Source of the DNA: Pseudomonas brassicacearum
GTDB taxonomy: Bacteria > Pseudomonadota > Gammaproteobacteria > Pseudomonadales > Pseudomonadaceae
Length of the DNA: 64,000 nucleotides
NCBI RefSeq assembly: GCF_009601685.2
Contig: NZ_CP045701.2
Span: 2,232,001 to 2,296,000 of the forward strand
Reading direction: 5' to 3'
Numbering within the stretch: position 1 is the stretch's first letter; each line of letters begins with the position of its first letter. A program made the translations under genes and the position numbers. The notes under the pieces are model-generated. The model had not been told where the DNA came from and ran no database searches. It was given only the letters and a program-made list of their open reading frames with translations. Of this stretch, positions 1 to 9,783 are shown one piece after another.

Positions 1-867
1 GCGCATCCAGCGGTTGGCCGGGTCCTGGTCGGTGCTTTCGTGCCAGTAGAGGTGGGTTTCCACCGGCGGCACATCGTTGACCGGTAACAGGAAGGCGTGC
101 AGATCATGACGACGGGCAAAGCGCTCGGGGACGGTCATGACCATGTCCGTTTGTTGCAGCACCTGGGAGGCCATCAGGTAATGCTGGGAGCGCAGGGCGA
201 TCTTGCGCTGGATACCCATCTTGCCGAGGGCCAGGTCGACATAACCCAGCCCGTTGCGGCGGCTGGAAATATGCACGTGGGTCTGGGCCAGGTAATCATC
301 GAGGCTGATCTTTTCCTTGCCCGCCAACGGATGGCCCTTGCGCATGGCGCACACGTAGCGATCTTCCATCAACTTGACGTGACGCACCTGCGGGTCGGTG
401 TTGAGCGGTGCGTCCACGGCGAAGTCGAGGCGGCCGGCGGCCAGCTCCTTGGTGGTTTCACGGCGCTTGGAGAGGAAGCTCTCGATCGCTACGGTCGGCG
501 CCAGGCGGCGCAGGCGCTGGAACAGCAGCGGCAGAATTACGCCTTCGGTGAGGTCGGTCATGCTGATGCGGTAGGTCTTGACGGCCTGCAGCGGGTTGAA
601 GATCCGGCTTTCCTGCACCGACACCCGCAGCAGCGACAGGGCGTTGCGCACCGGACCGATGATGTTCTGGGCCATGGGCGTCGGCACCATCCCTTGGGCG
701 GTGCGCACGAAGAGCGGATCGTTGAAGGTCTCGCGCAGACGCGCCAGGGCATTGGACACGGCCGGCTGAGTGATGCCGACGATCTGCCCGGCACGGGTCA
801 GGTTGGCTTCGGTGTAGATCGCATCGAAGACAATGAAAAGGTTGAGGTCGACCTTGCTCAGATTCAT
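1..867 (-). CDS. LysR-family transcriptional regulator (C-terminus cut by window edge)
   Basis: The protein starts MNLSKVDLNLFIVFDAIY and has an N-terminal winged helix-turn-helix typical of LysR regulators (residues about 10-65, including the GITQPAVSNALARLR recognition helix), followed by a substrate-binding domain. It reads 289 codons to the first base of the window with no stop, so only about the last ten or more residues are missing. It is divergent from the acyl-CoA dehydrogenase gene across a 177-base gap, the classic arrangement for a LysR regulator and its target. That it controls the dehydrogenase is inference, and the inducer is unknown. The family call is secure. Confidence 0.9.
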   Translation of the reverse strand, partial: MNLSKVDLNLFIVFDAIYTEANLTRAGQIVGITQPAVSNALARLRETFNDPLFVRTAQGMVPTPMAQNIIGPVRNALSLLRVSVQESRIFNPLQAVKTYRISMTDLTEGVILPLLFQRLRRLAPTVAIESFLSKRRETTKELAAGRLDFAVDAPLNTDPQVRHVKLMEDRYVCAMRKGHPLAGKEKISLDDYLAQTHVHISSRRNGLGYVDLALGKMGIQRKIALRSQHYLMASQVLQQTDMVMTVPERFARRHDLHAFLLPVNDVPPVETHLYWHESTDQDPANRWMR

Positions 868-1044
868 GGCGCTGCACTCTTGTTCTTGGGCTTGTTGTGA
901 GGTGCCGGGAGGCGATGAGAATCAGTGAAACATATATCGGTGATGAATGTTAATACACGCCGAGAATAGGTTAGGTAAATTTTCGTAGCTGAACTAGCAT
1001 CGATTTCATGACCTAAAACAACCTCTGCCAAGAAGGTGCTGCTC

Positions 1045-2274
1045 ATGGATTTTGCCTATTCCCCCAAGGTTCAGGAACTGCGTGAACGCGTCACGGCGTT
1101 CATGGATGCCTACGTCTACCCGGCCGAAGCGGTGTTCGAACGGCAAGTGGCCGAAGGTGACCGCTGGCAACCCACGGCCATCATGGAAGAGCTCAAGGCC
1201 AAGGCCAAGGCGCAAGGCCTGTGGAATCTGTTTCTGCCTGAGTCCGAACTGGGCGCCGGCCTGACCAACCTGGAATACGCGCCGCTGGCAGAGATCATGG
1301 GCCGCTCGTTGCTGGGGCCGGAGCCGTTCAATTGCTCGGCACCGGACACCGGCAACATGGAAGTGCTGGTGCGCTACGCCAATGAAGAACAAAAGCAACG
1401 TTGGCTCGAGCCACTGCTGCGCGGCGAGATCCGCTCGGCTTTTGCCATGACCGAGCCGGACGTTGCTTCCTCGGACGCCACCAACATGGCTGCCCGTGCC
1501 GAGCGTGACGGCGACCAGTGGGTCATCAATGGCAAGAAGTGGTGGACCTCAGGGGCCTGCGACCCACGCTGCAAGATCCTGATCTTCATGGGCCTGAGCA
1601 ACCCTGATGCGCCCCGCCATGCCCAGCACTCGATGATCCTGGTGCCGGTGGACACCCCCGGGGTCAAGATCGTCCGGCCGCTGCCGGTGTTTGGCTACGA
1701 CGATGCGCCTCACGGGCATGCCGAAGTGCTGTTCGAGAACGTGCGGGTGCCGTATGAAAATGTTCTGTTGGGGGAGGGACGCGGCTTTGAAATTGCCCAG
1801 GGCCGTCTCGGCCCAGGCCGGATTCATCACTGCATGCGTTCCATCGGCATGGCCGAGCGCGCATTGGAATTGATGTGCAAGCGTGCCGCCAGCCGCACAG
1901 CCTTCGGCCAACCGTTGGCGCGCCTGGGCGGTAACATCGACAAGATTGCCGACTCGCGGATGGAAATCGACATGGCGCGCCTGCTGACGTTGAAGGCGGC
2001 GTACATGATGGACACGGTTGGCAATAAAGTGGCGAAGAGCGAAATCGCCCAGATCAAGGTCGTCGCGCCAAACGTGGCCTTGAAGGTCATCGACCGGGCG
2101 ATCCAGATCCACGGCGGCGCCGGGGTCTCCAACGATTTCCCGCTGGCCTACATGTACGCCATGCAACGCACCCTGCGCCTGGCCGACGGCCCGGATGAAG
2201 TCCATCGCGCCGCGATCGGCAAGTTCGAGATCGGCAAGTACGTGCCCAAGGAAATGTTGCGCAGCAAGGGCTAG
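1045..2274 (+). CDS. acyl-CoA dehydrogenase family protein
   Basis: A 409-residue flavoprotein that should oxidise an acyl-CoA to the enoyl-CoA using FAD. The order is the usual one: N-terminal helical domain, a beta-barrel with the FAD-binding stretch [16 protein letters not shown], and a C-terminal helical domain with [22 protein letters not shown] and [19 protein letters not shown] 1045 is preferred because AAGAAGG lies about 8 bases upstream; an in-frame GTG at 1036 sits inside that site. The length suits the longer ACAD subfamily (FadE/ACAD10-11-like). The substrate cannot be told from sequence. The divergent LysR gene probably regulates it. The gene ends at a perfect inverted repeat that likely acts as a terminator. 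Confidence 0.88.
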   Translation: MDFAYSPKVQELRERVTAFMDAYVYPAEAVFERQVAEGDRWQPTAIMEELKAKAKAQGLWNLFLPESELGAGLTNLEYAPLAEIMGRSLLGPEPFNCSAPDTGNMEVLVRYANEEQKQRWLEPLLRGEIRSAFAMTEPDVASSDATNMAARAERDGDQWVINGKKWWTSGACDPRCKILIFMGLSNPDAPRHAQHSMILVPVDTPGVKIVRPLPVFGYDDAPHGHAEVLFENVRVPYENVLLGEGRGFEIAQGRLGPGRIHHCMRSIGMAERALELMCKRAASRTAFGQPLARLGGNIDKIADSRMEIDMARLLTLKAAYMMDTVGNKVAKSEIAQIKVVAPNVALKVIDRAIQIHGGAGVSNDFPLAYMYAMQRTLRLADGPDEVHRAAIGKFEIGKYVPKEMLRSKG

Positions 2275-2295
2275 GATCTGGCTCAACACGGGTTT

Positions 2296-2322
2296 CTGTG
2301 GGAGCAAGCTTTGCTCCCACAG
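2296..2322. terminator. REP-type palindrome between convergent genes, probable bidirectional terminator
   Basis: Two perfect 12-base arms (CTGTGGGAGCAA and its complement) flank a 3-base loop. It lies in the 71-base gap between two convergent genes. It belongs to the GTGGGAGC repeat family found many times in the window. The terminator role is inferred from position and fold; there is no long T-run. Confidence 0.6.
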
Positions 2323-2345
2323 GCTAATCCTGTGGGGCGAGTCCG

Positions 2346-3215
2346 TTACTCCTTGACGCTCATGTACTCCTCGGCCCAACGGATATAGTCCTCGGGCTGG
2401 GTGTAGGTGTGTGTCAGTTCGGTGGCGCTCAGGTCCGAAGCCTGGGTGAAGATCTGCCGTTGTTCGCGAAGGCTGTCGTAGGTCGCCTTGATCGCGGCGA
2501 AATAGGCGCCGTGGCCGTCGATGGTCACGCGCACGCCCAACTCGGCCAGGCGCTTGTCGTCGCGCAGCAACGGGTTGCCATAAGTGACCAGCATCAGCGG
2601 CACCGTCAGGTTTTCGCTGATCTTCTCCAGATGATCGAAGTCTTGCACGCCCACCATGCAAATCCCGTCCGCCCCAGCACGTTCATATTGCTGGGTACGG
2701 CTGATGATTTCCTGGACCGGCAGAATCGCAGCGTTGGTCCGGGCGATGATCGCCATTTCCGGATCGACTCGCGCCTCCAGCGCCGCACGAATCTTGCCGA
2801 CGCCTTCGGCGACGCCGATCAGGTCGGTGGATTTGCGCCCGAACTGGGCCGGCAGCAAGGTGTCCTCAATGGTCAGCGCGGCGATGCCGGCTCGTTCCAG
2901 TTCGACGATGGTGCGCATCACGTTCAGGGCATTGCCGTAACCGTGGTCGGCGTCGGCAATCACCGGCAGTTGGGCCACCCGGCCGATGCGAGTGGCCTGT
3001 TCGGCAAATTCGCTGAGAGTGATCAGGGCGAAGTCCGGCGCGCCCAATACTTGCAACGATGCTACCGAGCCTCCCAGGATGCCGACTTCAAAACCCAGGT
3101 CAGCGGCAATGCGCGCCGACATCGGGTCGAACACCGAGGCGGTGTGGTAGCAGGTGTTGGAAGCCAGCAGTTGGCGAAAGTTACGACGCAAATCTTGATG
3201 GGAAAGCCTGGACAT
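2346..3215 (-). CDS. isocitrate lyase/PEP mutase superfamily protein, likely oxaloacetate decarboxylase
   Basis: A 289-residue TIM-barrel protein of the PEP mutase/isocitrate lyase superfamily. It shows the loop [18 protein letters not shown] and the following [15 protein letters not shown], positions that bind Mg and substrate in this family. Length and sequence resemble P. aeruginosa PA4872, an oxaloacetate decarboxylase (oxaloacetate to pyruvate and CO2). The ATG at 3215 ([13 protein letters not shown]) follows GGTGGA; an upstream in-frame start at 3275 adds a stretch unlike the family. It is the last minus-strand gene of this stretch, 190 bases after aruG, so it may be a separate unit. 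A different acid lyase activity in the same superfamily is possible. Confidence 0.8.
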   Translation of the reverse strand: MSRLSHQDLRRNFRQLLASNTCYHTASVFDPMSARIAADLGFEVGILGGSVASLQVLGAPDFALITLSEFAEQATRIGRVAQLPVIADADHGYGNALNVMRTIVELERAGIAALTIEDTLLPAQFGRKSTDLIGVAEGVGKIRAALEARVDPEMAIIARTNAAILPVQEIISRTQQYERAGADGICMVGVQDFDHLEKISENLTVPLMLVTYGNPLLRDDKRLAELGVRVTIDGHGAYFAAIKATYDSLREQRQIFTQASDLSATELTHTYTQPEDYIRWAEEYMSVKE

Positions 3216-3405
3216 ATAAGTTCCACCAATGGAATGGAAAGGCTTGAGCAAAAGTGTCAACGCCGAAAGATCCAAAGGCTATCACGTGGCAAGCGCAAAG
3301 ATGATGACGAATGTGTATGGGTGATGCCGTTATGGCATCAAGCGAAACAACGGGCCCGCAAGGTGGGCAGCCGGTGCTCTGCCGGTCAGTCGGGATACGA
3401 GGGGG

Positions 3406-4440
3406 CTACGCCGCCACCGCTTGTTGCCCCAGCCTGGGCAATGCCACGGCCCGCACCGTATCACCCGGTTGTACTTGCAGGCGTTTGGCAGTGAGGCGAT
3501 CGACGAGCAGCTTGTGACCATGCTGATGCGCGCGAGCGCTGGTGACACGGCAATTTTCCAGGCGTCGATTGTGAATCAGCCACACCGGTGCCTGTTCGTC
3601 CGGGGTGCCAATGACCAGGGTCAGCGTCTGGCTGTCGCGGACTGTGCGGATCTTCGACACCGGCGCCTCGATCACCGGGCCGCCGTCAAAAATATCAATG
3701 TAGCCCTTGTGGCTGAAGCCTTCGGCACTGAGGATTTTCATGGCCGGCTCGGTGTTCGGATGAGCCTTGCCGATCACCGCCTGGGCCTGTTCGGTGAGCA
3801 GGCAGGTATACAGTGGCTGGCGTGGCATCAGCTCGGCGATGAACGACTTGTTGCCCATGCCGGACAGCTGATCGGCGTAGCTGAAATCCTTCTTGAAAAA
3901 ATGCCGTCCCAGGCTGTCCCAGAACGGCGAACAGCCCTGTTCGTCGGCATGGCCACGCAGTTCGGCGATCAGTTTCTCGCCGAACAGTTGGGAAAATTCG
4001 GCCACGAACAGCAGGCGTGCCAGGGACAACAGGCGTCCGTTGTGGCCACGACGTTGCTCGGGGTGCAGGAACAACGAGCAGATCTCCGATTGCCCGGACA
4101 TCTCGTTGTTGAGGAACAGGGTCGGGATCTGCCGCTGGATCCCCAGTTCCGGCGCCGAGCTGACCGTCAGCCCGACCCGATAGTTGTACCAGGGCTCGCG
4201 CAGCCCGACCGCGCCGGTCAGGGCGCTGATACCCACCACCTGCCGGTCATCGTCTTCAAGCACGAACAGGTAATCGGCGTCGGCACGTTCAACTTGCCCG
4301 GCAAAGGTCCGTTGGGCCCAGCGAACACGGTTGGCCAGACGCTCTTCGTTGGCCGGCAGGCTGGTGAAGCCGGGGCCGGCGCAACGGGCCAGGTCCAGCA
4401 ATGCGGGCAGATCGGTAATGGCGACCGGACGGACAATCAT
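3406..4440 (-). CDS. aruG: arginine N-succinyltransferase, beta subunit (AruG/AstA family)
   Basis: A 344-residue AstA-family protein. It carries the shared motifs IVRPVAITDLPALLDLA at the N-terminus, PWYNYRVGLTVSSAPELGI, SEICSLFLHPEQRR, ELRGHADEQGCSPFWDSLG and GYIDIFDGGP. In P. aeruginosa AruF and AruG form a heteromeric enzyme that transfers succinyl from succinyl-CoA to arginine or ornithine, the first step of the arginine succinyltransferase pathway. Start ATG 4440 has GAAGGAG upstream. It lies 61 bases after aruF. The remaining pathway genes (aruC, aruD, aruB, aruE) are not in the window, so this is either a detached pair or a second copy with a different substrate. Confidence 0.92.
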   Translation of the reverse strand: MIVRPVAITDLPALLDLARCAGPGFTSLPANEERLANRVRWAQRTFAGQVERADADYLFVLEDDDRQVVGISALTGAVGLREPWYNYRVGLTVSSAPELGIQRQIPTLFLNNEMSGQSEICSLFLHPEQRRGHNGRLLSLARLLFVAEFSQLFGEKLIAELRGHADEQGCSPFWDSLGRHFFKKDFSYADQLSGMGNKSFIAELMPRQPLYTCLLTEQAQAVIGKAHPNTEPAMKILSAEGFSHKGYIDIFDGGPVIEAPVSKIRTVRDSQTLTLVIGTPDEQAPVWLIHNRRLENCRVTSARAHQHGHKLLVDRLTAKRLQVQPGDTVRAVALPRLGQQAVAA

Positions 4441-4501
4441 GATGCGACTCCTTCATCGTGTCGGTCCAAACGTCGGTACAGGCCATGGGGTCGAGTGAGG
4501 T

Positions 4502-5518
4502 TCATAGGGCAATCACCCGGATCGGCTCGCCGTCCGTGATGTCCAGGGCGGCCAGCATGTCGGGCGACAGAGCCACGCAGCCCTCGGCGTTTAAGTCCAG
4601 CTCGGCGACGATGGCCCGGTAGTTTCCGAGGCCGTCGTTGCTCACCAGGTAACGGCCTTTTGCATCAATCTGCCGGCTTTGCCGGGCCGTGGCGATTCGG
4701 CTCTGCGTGATGGAGTGGATATGGGCGATACGGGCATGCAAGGTCGGCCCACCGTCGAAGATATCGACGTAGCTGTTGGTCTCGAAACCTTCGCGCTCGA
4801 GGATGTCGAAGGCTTCCTGGCCATCGGGATGCACCCGGCCGATGCAGGCCTGGGCCGCTGGCGGGAGCATAGGCACGTAGATCGGGTACTGCGGCATCAG
4901 CTCGGCAAGAAAGGTCCGGCTCTGCAAGCCACACAGCCTTTCGGCTTCGACGTAGGGCAAGTCAAAGAAGTGCTGGCCGATGGCGTCCCAGAAGGGCGAC
5001 TGGCCGTCCTCGCTGCTGAAACCGACGATTTCGGTGATGACCGATTCGGCAAAGCGCTGGGGGTGGGCGGCGATGAACATCAGCCGGGCCCGGGACAGCA
5101 ACTCCGATTCCGGCGTGCGCACCCGTTCGGCGTCGATGTGGAAGCCACGCAGCAGCGTCTGTCCGCTGAGGTCCTGACACAACGACAGCGCGGGCACGCC
5201 ATGCTGGATGTTCAGCTCCCGGGATTCGCTGGAAAACGGTCGGTTGCGCAGGCTGTAGAACGGTTCGTTGTAACCGGTGCTGGAAAGAATTTCCGAACAA
5301 CCGACCAGGCGCCCGGCCGCCAGGTCCTCCAAGACAAAAAAATAAGTCTGCGCGCCTGGGGCCTGCACATCGGCCTCGAACGAGGCGCATGAGTCGAGGA
5401 TCTTTTCCTCCAGGCGGGCGGTATCGTCCGGCAGCGACGTGACGCCCACCAGGCTGTCACGCGCCAATTGCTGCAGTTGCGGCAGATCGGTTAATTGAAC
5501 TGGACGTAAGGCCAGCAT
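4502..5518 (-). CDS. aruF: arginine/ornithine N-succinyltransferase, alpha subunit
   Basis: A 338-residue AstA-family protein, the length reported for AruF. Motifs match its partner: LALRPVQLTDLPQLQQLARD, EPFYSLRNRPFSSESRELNI, EIVGFSSEDGQSPFWDAIG, FLAELMPQYPIYVPMLP and YVDIFDGGP. The start chosen is ATG 5518, preceded by CAGGAG; an in-frame codon 39 bases upstream has no such site. It follows the APC permease gene by 110 bases and precedes aruG by 61, so it is probably co-transcribed with the permease operon. Known role: N2-succinylation of arginine and ornithine. The unusual neighbours leave the true amino acid substrate open. Confidence 0.92.
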   Translation of the reverse strand: MLALRPVQLTDLPQLQQLARDSLVGVTSLPDDTARLEEKILDSCASFEADVQAPGAQTYFFVLEDLAAGRLVGCSEILSSTGYNEPFYSLRNRPFSSESRELNIQHGVPALSLCQDLSGQTLLRGFHIDAERVRTPESELLSRARLMFIAAHPQRFAESVITEIVGFSSEDGQSPFWDAIGQHFFDLPYVEAERLCGLQSRTFLAELMPQYPIYVPMLPPAAQACIGRVHPDGQEAFDILEREGFETNSYVDIFDGGPTLHARIAHIHSITQSRIATARQSRQIDAKGRYLVSNDGLGNYRAIVAELDLNAEGCVALSPDMLAALDITDGEPIRVIAL

Positions 5519-5628
5519 GGATTGCACTCCTGTTCCAGAGAGCCCGGTGGCAGGCACCGGGCTTGACGATCACTGTCGATGTCCACGCGTTGTAACCAAG
5601 GTTGGCCGAATCCTTCGGCCGCCGGCTT

Positions 5629-6978
5629 TCACTGACCGGCCGGATCGGGCACGGTGGCAGGGTTGCCGAATTTGTTGAGCACACACAAATAGACCACGCC
5701 CGCGGCGATCCAGATCAGGCCGAGCTTCTGCGCAGCCACGCCCATGTTGTACATGATGGCCGCGACGATCACGAAGCCGATCAGTGGGCAGATCAAGTGG
5801 CGGATCCATTGGCCGGACTGCTGGCGGCGCCAGTAGTGGTTGATGACGGTGATGTGCAGCAACATGAAGCCGCTCAGGGCGCCAAAGTTGACCAGGGAGG
5901 TGAGGGTGTCCACGGCGTCGATGAACAGGTAGCAGATCAACAGCGACAGCACTGCCACCAGGTAAATGCTCAGGTACGGGGTGTTGTGGGTCGGATGGAC
6001 TTTGGCCAGCACCTTGGGCAACTGGCCGTCCCGGGCCATGCCGAACAACAGGCGCGATACCGCTGCCTGCGAAGTGATCGCCACGGCCACGCCCCAGGCC
6101 AGGGCCGTGGCAACCGCGGTCAAGGTGGCCAGCCAGCTGCCGGCCGCCAGCTCGGCGATTTCATAGAATGCGGTGTCGGCGGACTTGAAACCCATGCCGG
6201 CGGCCAGGTCCGTGGCGATCCAGGTCTGCACCACGAAGATCGCCCCCATCACCAGCAAGGTCACCAGGGCTGCCTTGCCGACGCTGCGGCCCGGGTCGCC
6301 CTTGATCTCTTCGGCCAGGGTGGAAATGGCGTCGAAGCCCAGGAACGACAATACCGCGATGGACACGGCTTGCATCAGCAAGGCGAAGTTGAAGTGTTCC
6401 GGGCTGTACAGCGGTGCCAGGGTCAGTTGGCCGTTACCGGCTCCACCGTGCAGGGCATTCCAGGCGTAGAACAGGAAAATCCCCAGCACCACCAACTGCG
6501 CCAATAGAAAAATGATGTTCATCCGTGCAGTGAAGGTAATGCCGCGCAGGTTGACGAAGGTCGCGCTCACCAGGAAGGCCAGGATGAAACCGACCTTGGG
6601 AATGTCCGGGTACAAATGGTTCAGCGCCATGGCGGCATAGACATAGAGCAGCGGCGGGATCAGCAGGTAGTCCAGCAGCATCAGCCAGCCGGCGATGAAC
6701 CCGACGTGTGGGTTAAGACCCCGCTGAGCGTAGGAATAGACCGAACCTGCCACCGGAAAGGCCCGGGCCATGCTGCCGTAGCTCAAGGCAGTGAACAGCA
6801 TCGCCACCATGCCGATGATGTACGCCAGCGGCACCATCCCCGGCGCCTCGGCGTTGACATAGCCATACACGCCGAACGGGGCGATGGGGATCATGAAAAT
6901 CATCCCGTATACCACCAGGTCTGTCAGCGACAGGCCGCGTTTCAATTCCTGTTTGTAGCCAAATGCCTCAATGCTCAT
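5629..6978 (-). CDS. APC-superfamily amino acid/polyamine permease
   Basis: A 449-residue integral membrane protein with about twelve hydrophobic segments. It shows the APC signature near the N-terminus (LTDLVVYGMIFMIPIAPFGVYG) and SFLGFDAISTLAEEIKGDP in the middle, resembling PuuP-type putrescine and amino acid importers. It sits in the inner membrane and should bring in a cationic or amino compound by proton symport. The ATG at 6978 has AAGGAAA upstream. It lies 73 bases after the amidohydrolase and 110 before aruF, so it likely supplies the substrate of that operon. The substrate cannot be assigned from sequence. Confidence 0.88.
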   Translation of the reverse strand: MSIEAFGYKQELKRGLSLTDLVVYGMIFMIPIAPFGVYGYVNAEAPGMVPLAYIIGMVAMLFTALSYGSMARAFPVAGSVYSYAQRGLNPHVGFIAGWLMLLDYLLIPPLLYVYAAMALNHLYPDIPKVGFILAFLVSATFVNLRGITFTARMNIIFLLAQLVVLGIFLFYAWNALHGGAGNGQLTLAPLYSPEHFNFALLMQAVSIAVLSFLGFDAISTLAEEIKGDPGRSVGKAALVTLLVMGAIFVVQTWIATDLAAGMGFKSADTAFYEIAELAAGSWLATLTAVATALAWGVAVAITSQAAVSRLLFGMARDGQLPKVLAKVHPTHNTPYLSIYLVAVLSLLICYLFIDAVDTLTSLVNFGALSGFMLLHITVINHYWRRQQSGQWIRHLICPLIGFVIVAAIMYNMGVAAQKLGLIWIAAGVVYLCVLNKFGNPATVPDPAGQ

Positions 6979-7051
6979 GAGCCGTTTTCCTTTTCAGCTG
7001 TGTGGGTTGCTCTTGCTTGCTGTCTGTCGCTGGAAACTTGCCGCTGCCGCG

Positions 7052-7804
7052 CTACAGCAGGGGCGCCAGGTAGGCGCTCCAGGTCCGTACCGCTTCGGGG
7101 CTGCGCAGTTGGTCGTTGCGCACCTCGATCAACACTGAATCCAGGCCGCGGCCATCGCCATGCACCGGAACCGTCATGTCGGTCATGGGGTTGATCTTGT
7201 AGGGCTGGTTGCCTGCTGCTCGCAGCGAATGGCGGCCCAGCCCGTCGACGATCTGCTGGGCGTATTCCTTGGCTTCACCGAACAGCACGCCCGCTTCGAG
7301 GGCGCGCGGCTGGCCATAGAACACCGGGGTGAAACTGTGGATGCCCACCACGCGCACCGGTCGATTGGCGGCCAGGCGTCGGTCGATCAACGCCCGCAAC
7401 CGATCATGGAAGGGATGGAACAGACACTGCTGGCGATATTCGCGAGTGGCTTCGTCCAGGGCATGGTTACCCGGAACCTGGTAGATCTCACTCTGGGCCG
7501 GAATGCTGTCGGGTACGTGCAGCGGCCGGTTGAGGTCGATCAACAGCCGTGAGTAATTGGCCGACAGCAACGTCGCGCCGAGGGTTTCGGACAGGCGCTC
7601 GGCCAAGGCCAGGGCACCGATGTCCCAGGCAATGTGCTCCTGGGAGGCCGTTTCATCCAGGCCCAGGTTGTTCAGCGCATCGGGAATGAAGCGGCTGGCG
7701 TGTTCGCACACCAGCAGCACCGGGTGTTCGGACTCCTCCCGCGACAGTCGGTAGGGGGCCCTGGTGTAGAGGCCCGATTCAGCAAACTCAATAGATTCGT
7801 GCAT
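7052..7804 (-). CDS. N-formylglutamate amidohydrolase family protein
   Basis: A 250-residue protein of the N-formylglutamate amidohydrolase (FGase) family. Recognisable segments are LLVCEHASRFIPDAL (metal-binding His region), SRLLIDLNRP, VVGIHSFTPVFYG and VLIEVRNDQLRSPEAV. Classical members hydrolyse N-formylglutamate to glutamate and formate at the end of histidine degradation, but no hut genes are nearby. The gene overlaps the 3' end of the glutamine synthetase-like gene by 17 bases, which suggests translational coupling and a shared substrate. ATG 7804 was chosen; GTG 7813 is an alternative. In this setting it may cleave a gamma-glutamyl or formyl amide intermediate, which is inference. 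Confidence 0.85.
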   Translation of the reverse strand: MHESIEFAESGLYTRAPYRLSREESEHPVLLVCEHASRFIPDALNNLGLDETASQEHIAWDIGALALAERLSETLGATLLSANYSRLLIDLNRPLHVPDSIPAQSEIYQVPGNHALDEATREYRQQCLFHPFHDRLRALIDRRLAANRPVRVVGIHSFTPVFYGQPRALEAGVLFGEAKEYAQQIVDGLGRHSLRAAGNQPYKINPMTDMTVPVHGDGRGLDSVLIEVRNDQLRSPEAVRTWSAYLAPLL

Positions 7805-9140
7805 AGTGCTCACAACGCTCGGCAGGTGACAGCGCCTCGGTCAAGGCCAGCTCCTGGGCCTTCAAGGCGAAGTAGGTTTCGACCAACGGGCCGGGCAGGG
7901 TATCGAGCAGCGCCCCGCTGTGGCGCAGGCAGTCCAGCGCCTGGGCCAGGGTGGTCGGCAGGGCGATAATGCCACGGGCGCGACGTTGTGCTTCATCCAG
8001 CTCATCGGGTATTTCATCGGTGACAGCGTTCAGTGCCAACCGTTGCTGGATGCCCAGTCGCCCGGCAATCAACAGTGCCGCCATCGCCAGGTGCGGCGAG
8101 GCGGTGGCGTCCATGGCGCGGAACTCCAGGTTGTACTGGTTCGCCAGCGGTTTTCCGCTCAGGCTCACGGTCGGGCAGATGCGCAGCGCCGCTTCACGGT
8201 TGCGCTGCCCCAGGCACGCATAGGAAGCGCTCCAGTGATGAGGTTGCAGGCGCTCGTAGGACACTGGCGTCGGCGCAGTCAGCGCGCACAGTGCAGGCAG
8301 ATAGTGCAGCACCCCGGCGGCCCAATGCTGGCCGAGGCTGGACAAGCCGTTGCTGCTGGCAGCGTCATGCAGCACCGGGTCCGCGCTCAGATTTTGCAGG
8401 CTCAGGTGCAAATGCACGCCGTTGCACACGGCATGTGCCGAGGCCTTGGGGGCGAAGCTCACGTCCAGGCCCATTTGCCGGGCGATCTCGCGGGTGATTT
8501 CCCGTACGTTCACGGCCCGGTCGGCAGCGGCCACGCCCAAGCTCGGGCGGCAGGTGATCTCGTATTGATGCTGGCCATATTCGGGCAGGAACATTTCCGG
8601 CTCGACACCGCCGGCCCGCAGGGCGCTGAGCAACCATCCGGCGAATTCGGCCTGCTGGCGCTGGGCCTGGAGGCTGAAGGCCAGGCGATCAGGCGGCGCC
8701 GGCGTGGCAACCAGGTTGAATTCATGCTCGAACGCGGCAAAAACCTGCAAGCCCAGTTCGGTGCGATAACGCGCCACCTCGTCCTGCAACAGTGTACGCG
8801 GGCAGGCGCTCCAGGGCCGGCCGTCAGTCTCGCGCACATCGCAATGGATGAAGTCCAGGGCGGGCGCCTGGGCGTCGGGGCCGTTGTTGACGGTCACCCG
8901 GCTGGACAGGTCCGGCACCAGCCGCAGGTCGCCATAAGCGCCCCAAGGGTTGGCCGACGCGATGATGTCCTGGGGCGTCAGCGCGCTGTTGGCGGGCACC
9001 CAGCCACAACCGGCGGTGACGTAGTGGGGCAATTCATCGCTGGGAAACGAGCGCCCACGGGTCACGCCGATCAGGTCGGTGGTCACCAGGGTCGTGACGG
9101 GCAACGGAGCGAGGACGGCGGCAGGATCGAGGCGGCTCAT
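7788..9140 (-). CDS. glutamine synthetase-like ligase (GlnA/PuuA superfamily)
   Basis: A 450-residue member of the glutamine synthetase catalytic superfamily. It has the metal/glutamate site VFAAFEHEFNLV, the CNGVHLHLSL histidine motif, the arginine-containing LEFRAMDATASPHLAMAAL and a short N-terminal beta-grasp region. It is closer to the catabolic GlnT/PuuA-like branch, which joins glutamate to amines, than to the nitrogen-assimilation GlnA (about 469 residues), judging from length and the absence of a recognisable adenylylation loop. The start ATG 9140 overlaps the stop of the cysteine hydrolase as ATGA. Clustered with an amidohydrolase and permease, it probably activates an imported amine or amino compound. 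The exact substrate is unknown. Confidence 0.85.
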   Translation of the reverse strand: MSRLDPAAVLAPLPVTTLVTTDLIGVTRGRSFPSDELPHYVTAGCGWVPANSALTPQDIIASANPWGAYGDLRLVPDLSSRVTVNNGPDAQAPALDFIHCDVRETDGRPWSACPRTLLQDEVARYRTELGLQVFAAFEHEFNLVATPAPPDRLAFSLQAQRQQAEFAGWLLSALRAGGVEPEMFLPEYGQHQYEITCRPSLGVAAADRAVNVREITREIARQMGLDVSFAPKASAHAVCNGVHLHLSLQNLSADPVLHDAASSNGLSSLGQHWAAGVLHYLPALCALTAPTPVSYERLQPHHWSASYACLGQRNREAALRICPTVSLSGKPLANQYNLEFRAMDATASPHLAMAALLIAGRLGIQQRLALNAVTDEIPDELDEAQRRARGIIALPTTLAQALDCLRHSGALLDTLPGPLVETYFALKAQELALTEALSPAERCEHYARIY

Positions 9141-9781
9141 GGCTGCATCTCCTGCAAACGCGCGAGCACGGTGTCGGTATCGGTGATCCAGCAATAGCCC
9201 TTGATCGCGTTCAGGCACGCCAGGTGCCGTTGTTCGGTGTAGGTGGCGCAGGCGTCTTCCACCAGCGTGACCAGGTAGCCGCGATCGGCGGCGTCGCGCA
9301 CGGCCATGTCGACGCACTGGTCGGTGACAATGCCGGCGACGATCAAGTGGCGGGTCTGCAGGTTGCGCAGCACGTAGTCGATGTTGGTGGAGTTGAAAAC
9401 CCCGGAGGAGGTCTTGGGCAGCACGATTTCGTTTTCCTGCGGCGCCAGTTCGGCAATGATCTGCGCCTCGGGGCTGCCCTTGGGCAGGTGCATGTCCGAC
9501 AGCTTGTGATCCAGGGAGCGGTCGCGGCCATCGGCGGTGAGGCTTTCGATGTGGGTGTGCAACACGTTGTGCTGCCCTTCGCGCATCGCGTTGAGCAAGC
9601 GCTGCTGGTTGGGGATGACCTGCCGGCGGGCCCGATGGATGAAATACTCGGCTTCGGGGCTGTGCAAGTGGGCATCGAATTGCGGTTCCAGCCAGGCGCG
9701 TTGCATGTCCACCAGCAGCAAGGCGGTGTGCTGGCGGGTAAACGGCAGATCCCGCGGCGAGCGGTGGGGGAGCGAGAACAT
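9137..9781 (-). CDS. cysteine hydrolase, isochorismatase-like family
   Basis: A 214-residue isochorismatase-fold hydrolase. The triad is visible: Asp in ALLLVDMQRAWLEP, Lys in IVLPKTSSGVF and Cys in AGIVTDQCVDMAVRDA. Such enzymes cleave amides, ureas and carbamoyl groups (nicotinamidase, N-carbamoylsarcosine amidase, ureidoacrylate hydrolase). GGAGG lies just before ATG 9781, which settles that start over an upstream one at 9865. It starts 2 bases after the regulator gene ends and overlaps the ligase gene by 4 bases, so it is clearly in the operon. It may release ammonia or a carbamate from the imported compound, but that is inference. Confidence 0.88.
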   Translation of the reverse strand: MFSLPHRSPRDLPFTRQHTALLLVDMQRAWLEPQFDAHLHSPEAEYFIHRARRQVIPNQQRLLNAMREGQHNVLHTHIESLTADGRDRSLDHKLSDMHLPKGSPEAQIIAELAPQENEIVLPKTSSGVFNSTNIDYVLRNLQTRHLIVAGIVTDQCVDMAVRDAADRGYLVTLVEDACATYTEQRHLACLNAIKGYCWITDTDTVLARLQEMQP

Positions 9782-9783
9782 CC

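Noticed and set aside
3322..3340. Short hairpin TGATGCC/GGCATCA after aruG
   Set aside because: Seven-base stem with no T-run on either strand; could be chance.
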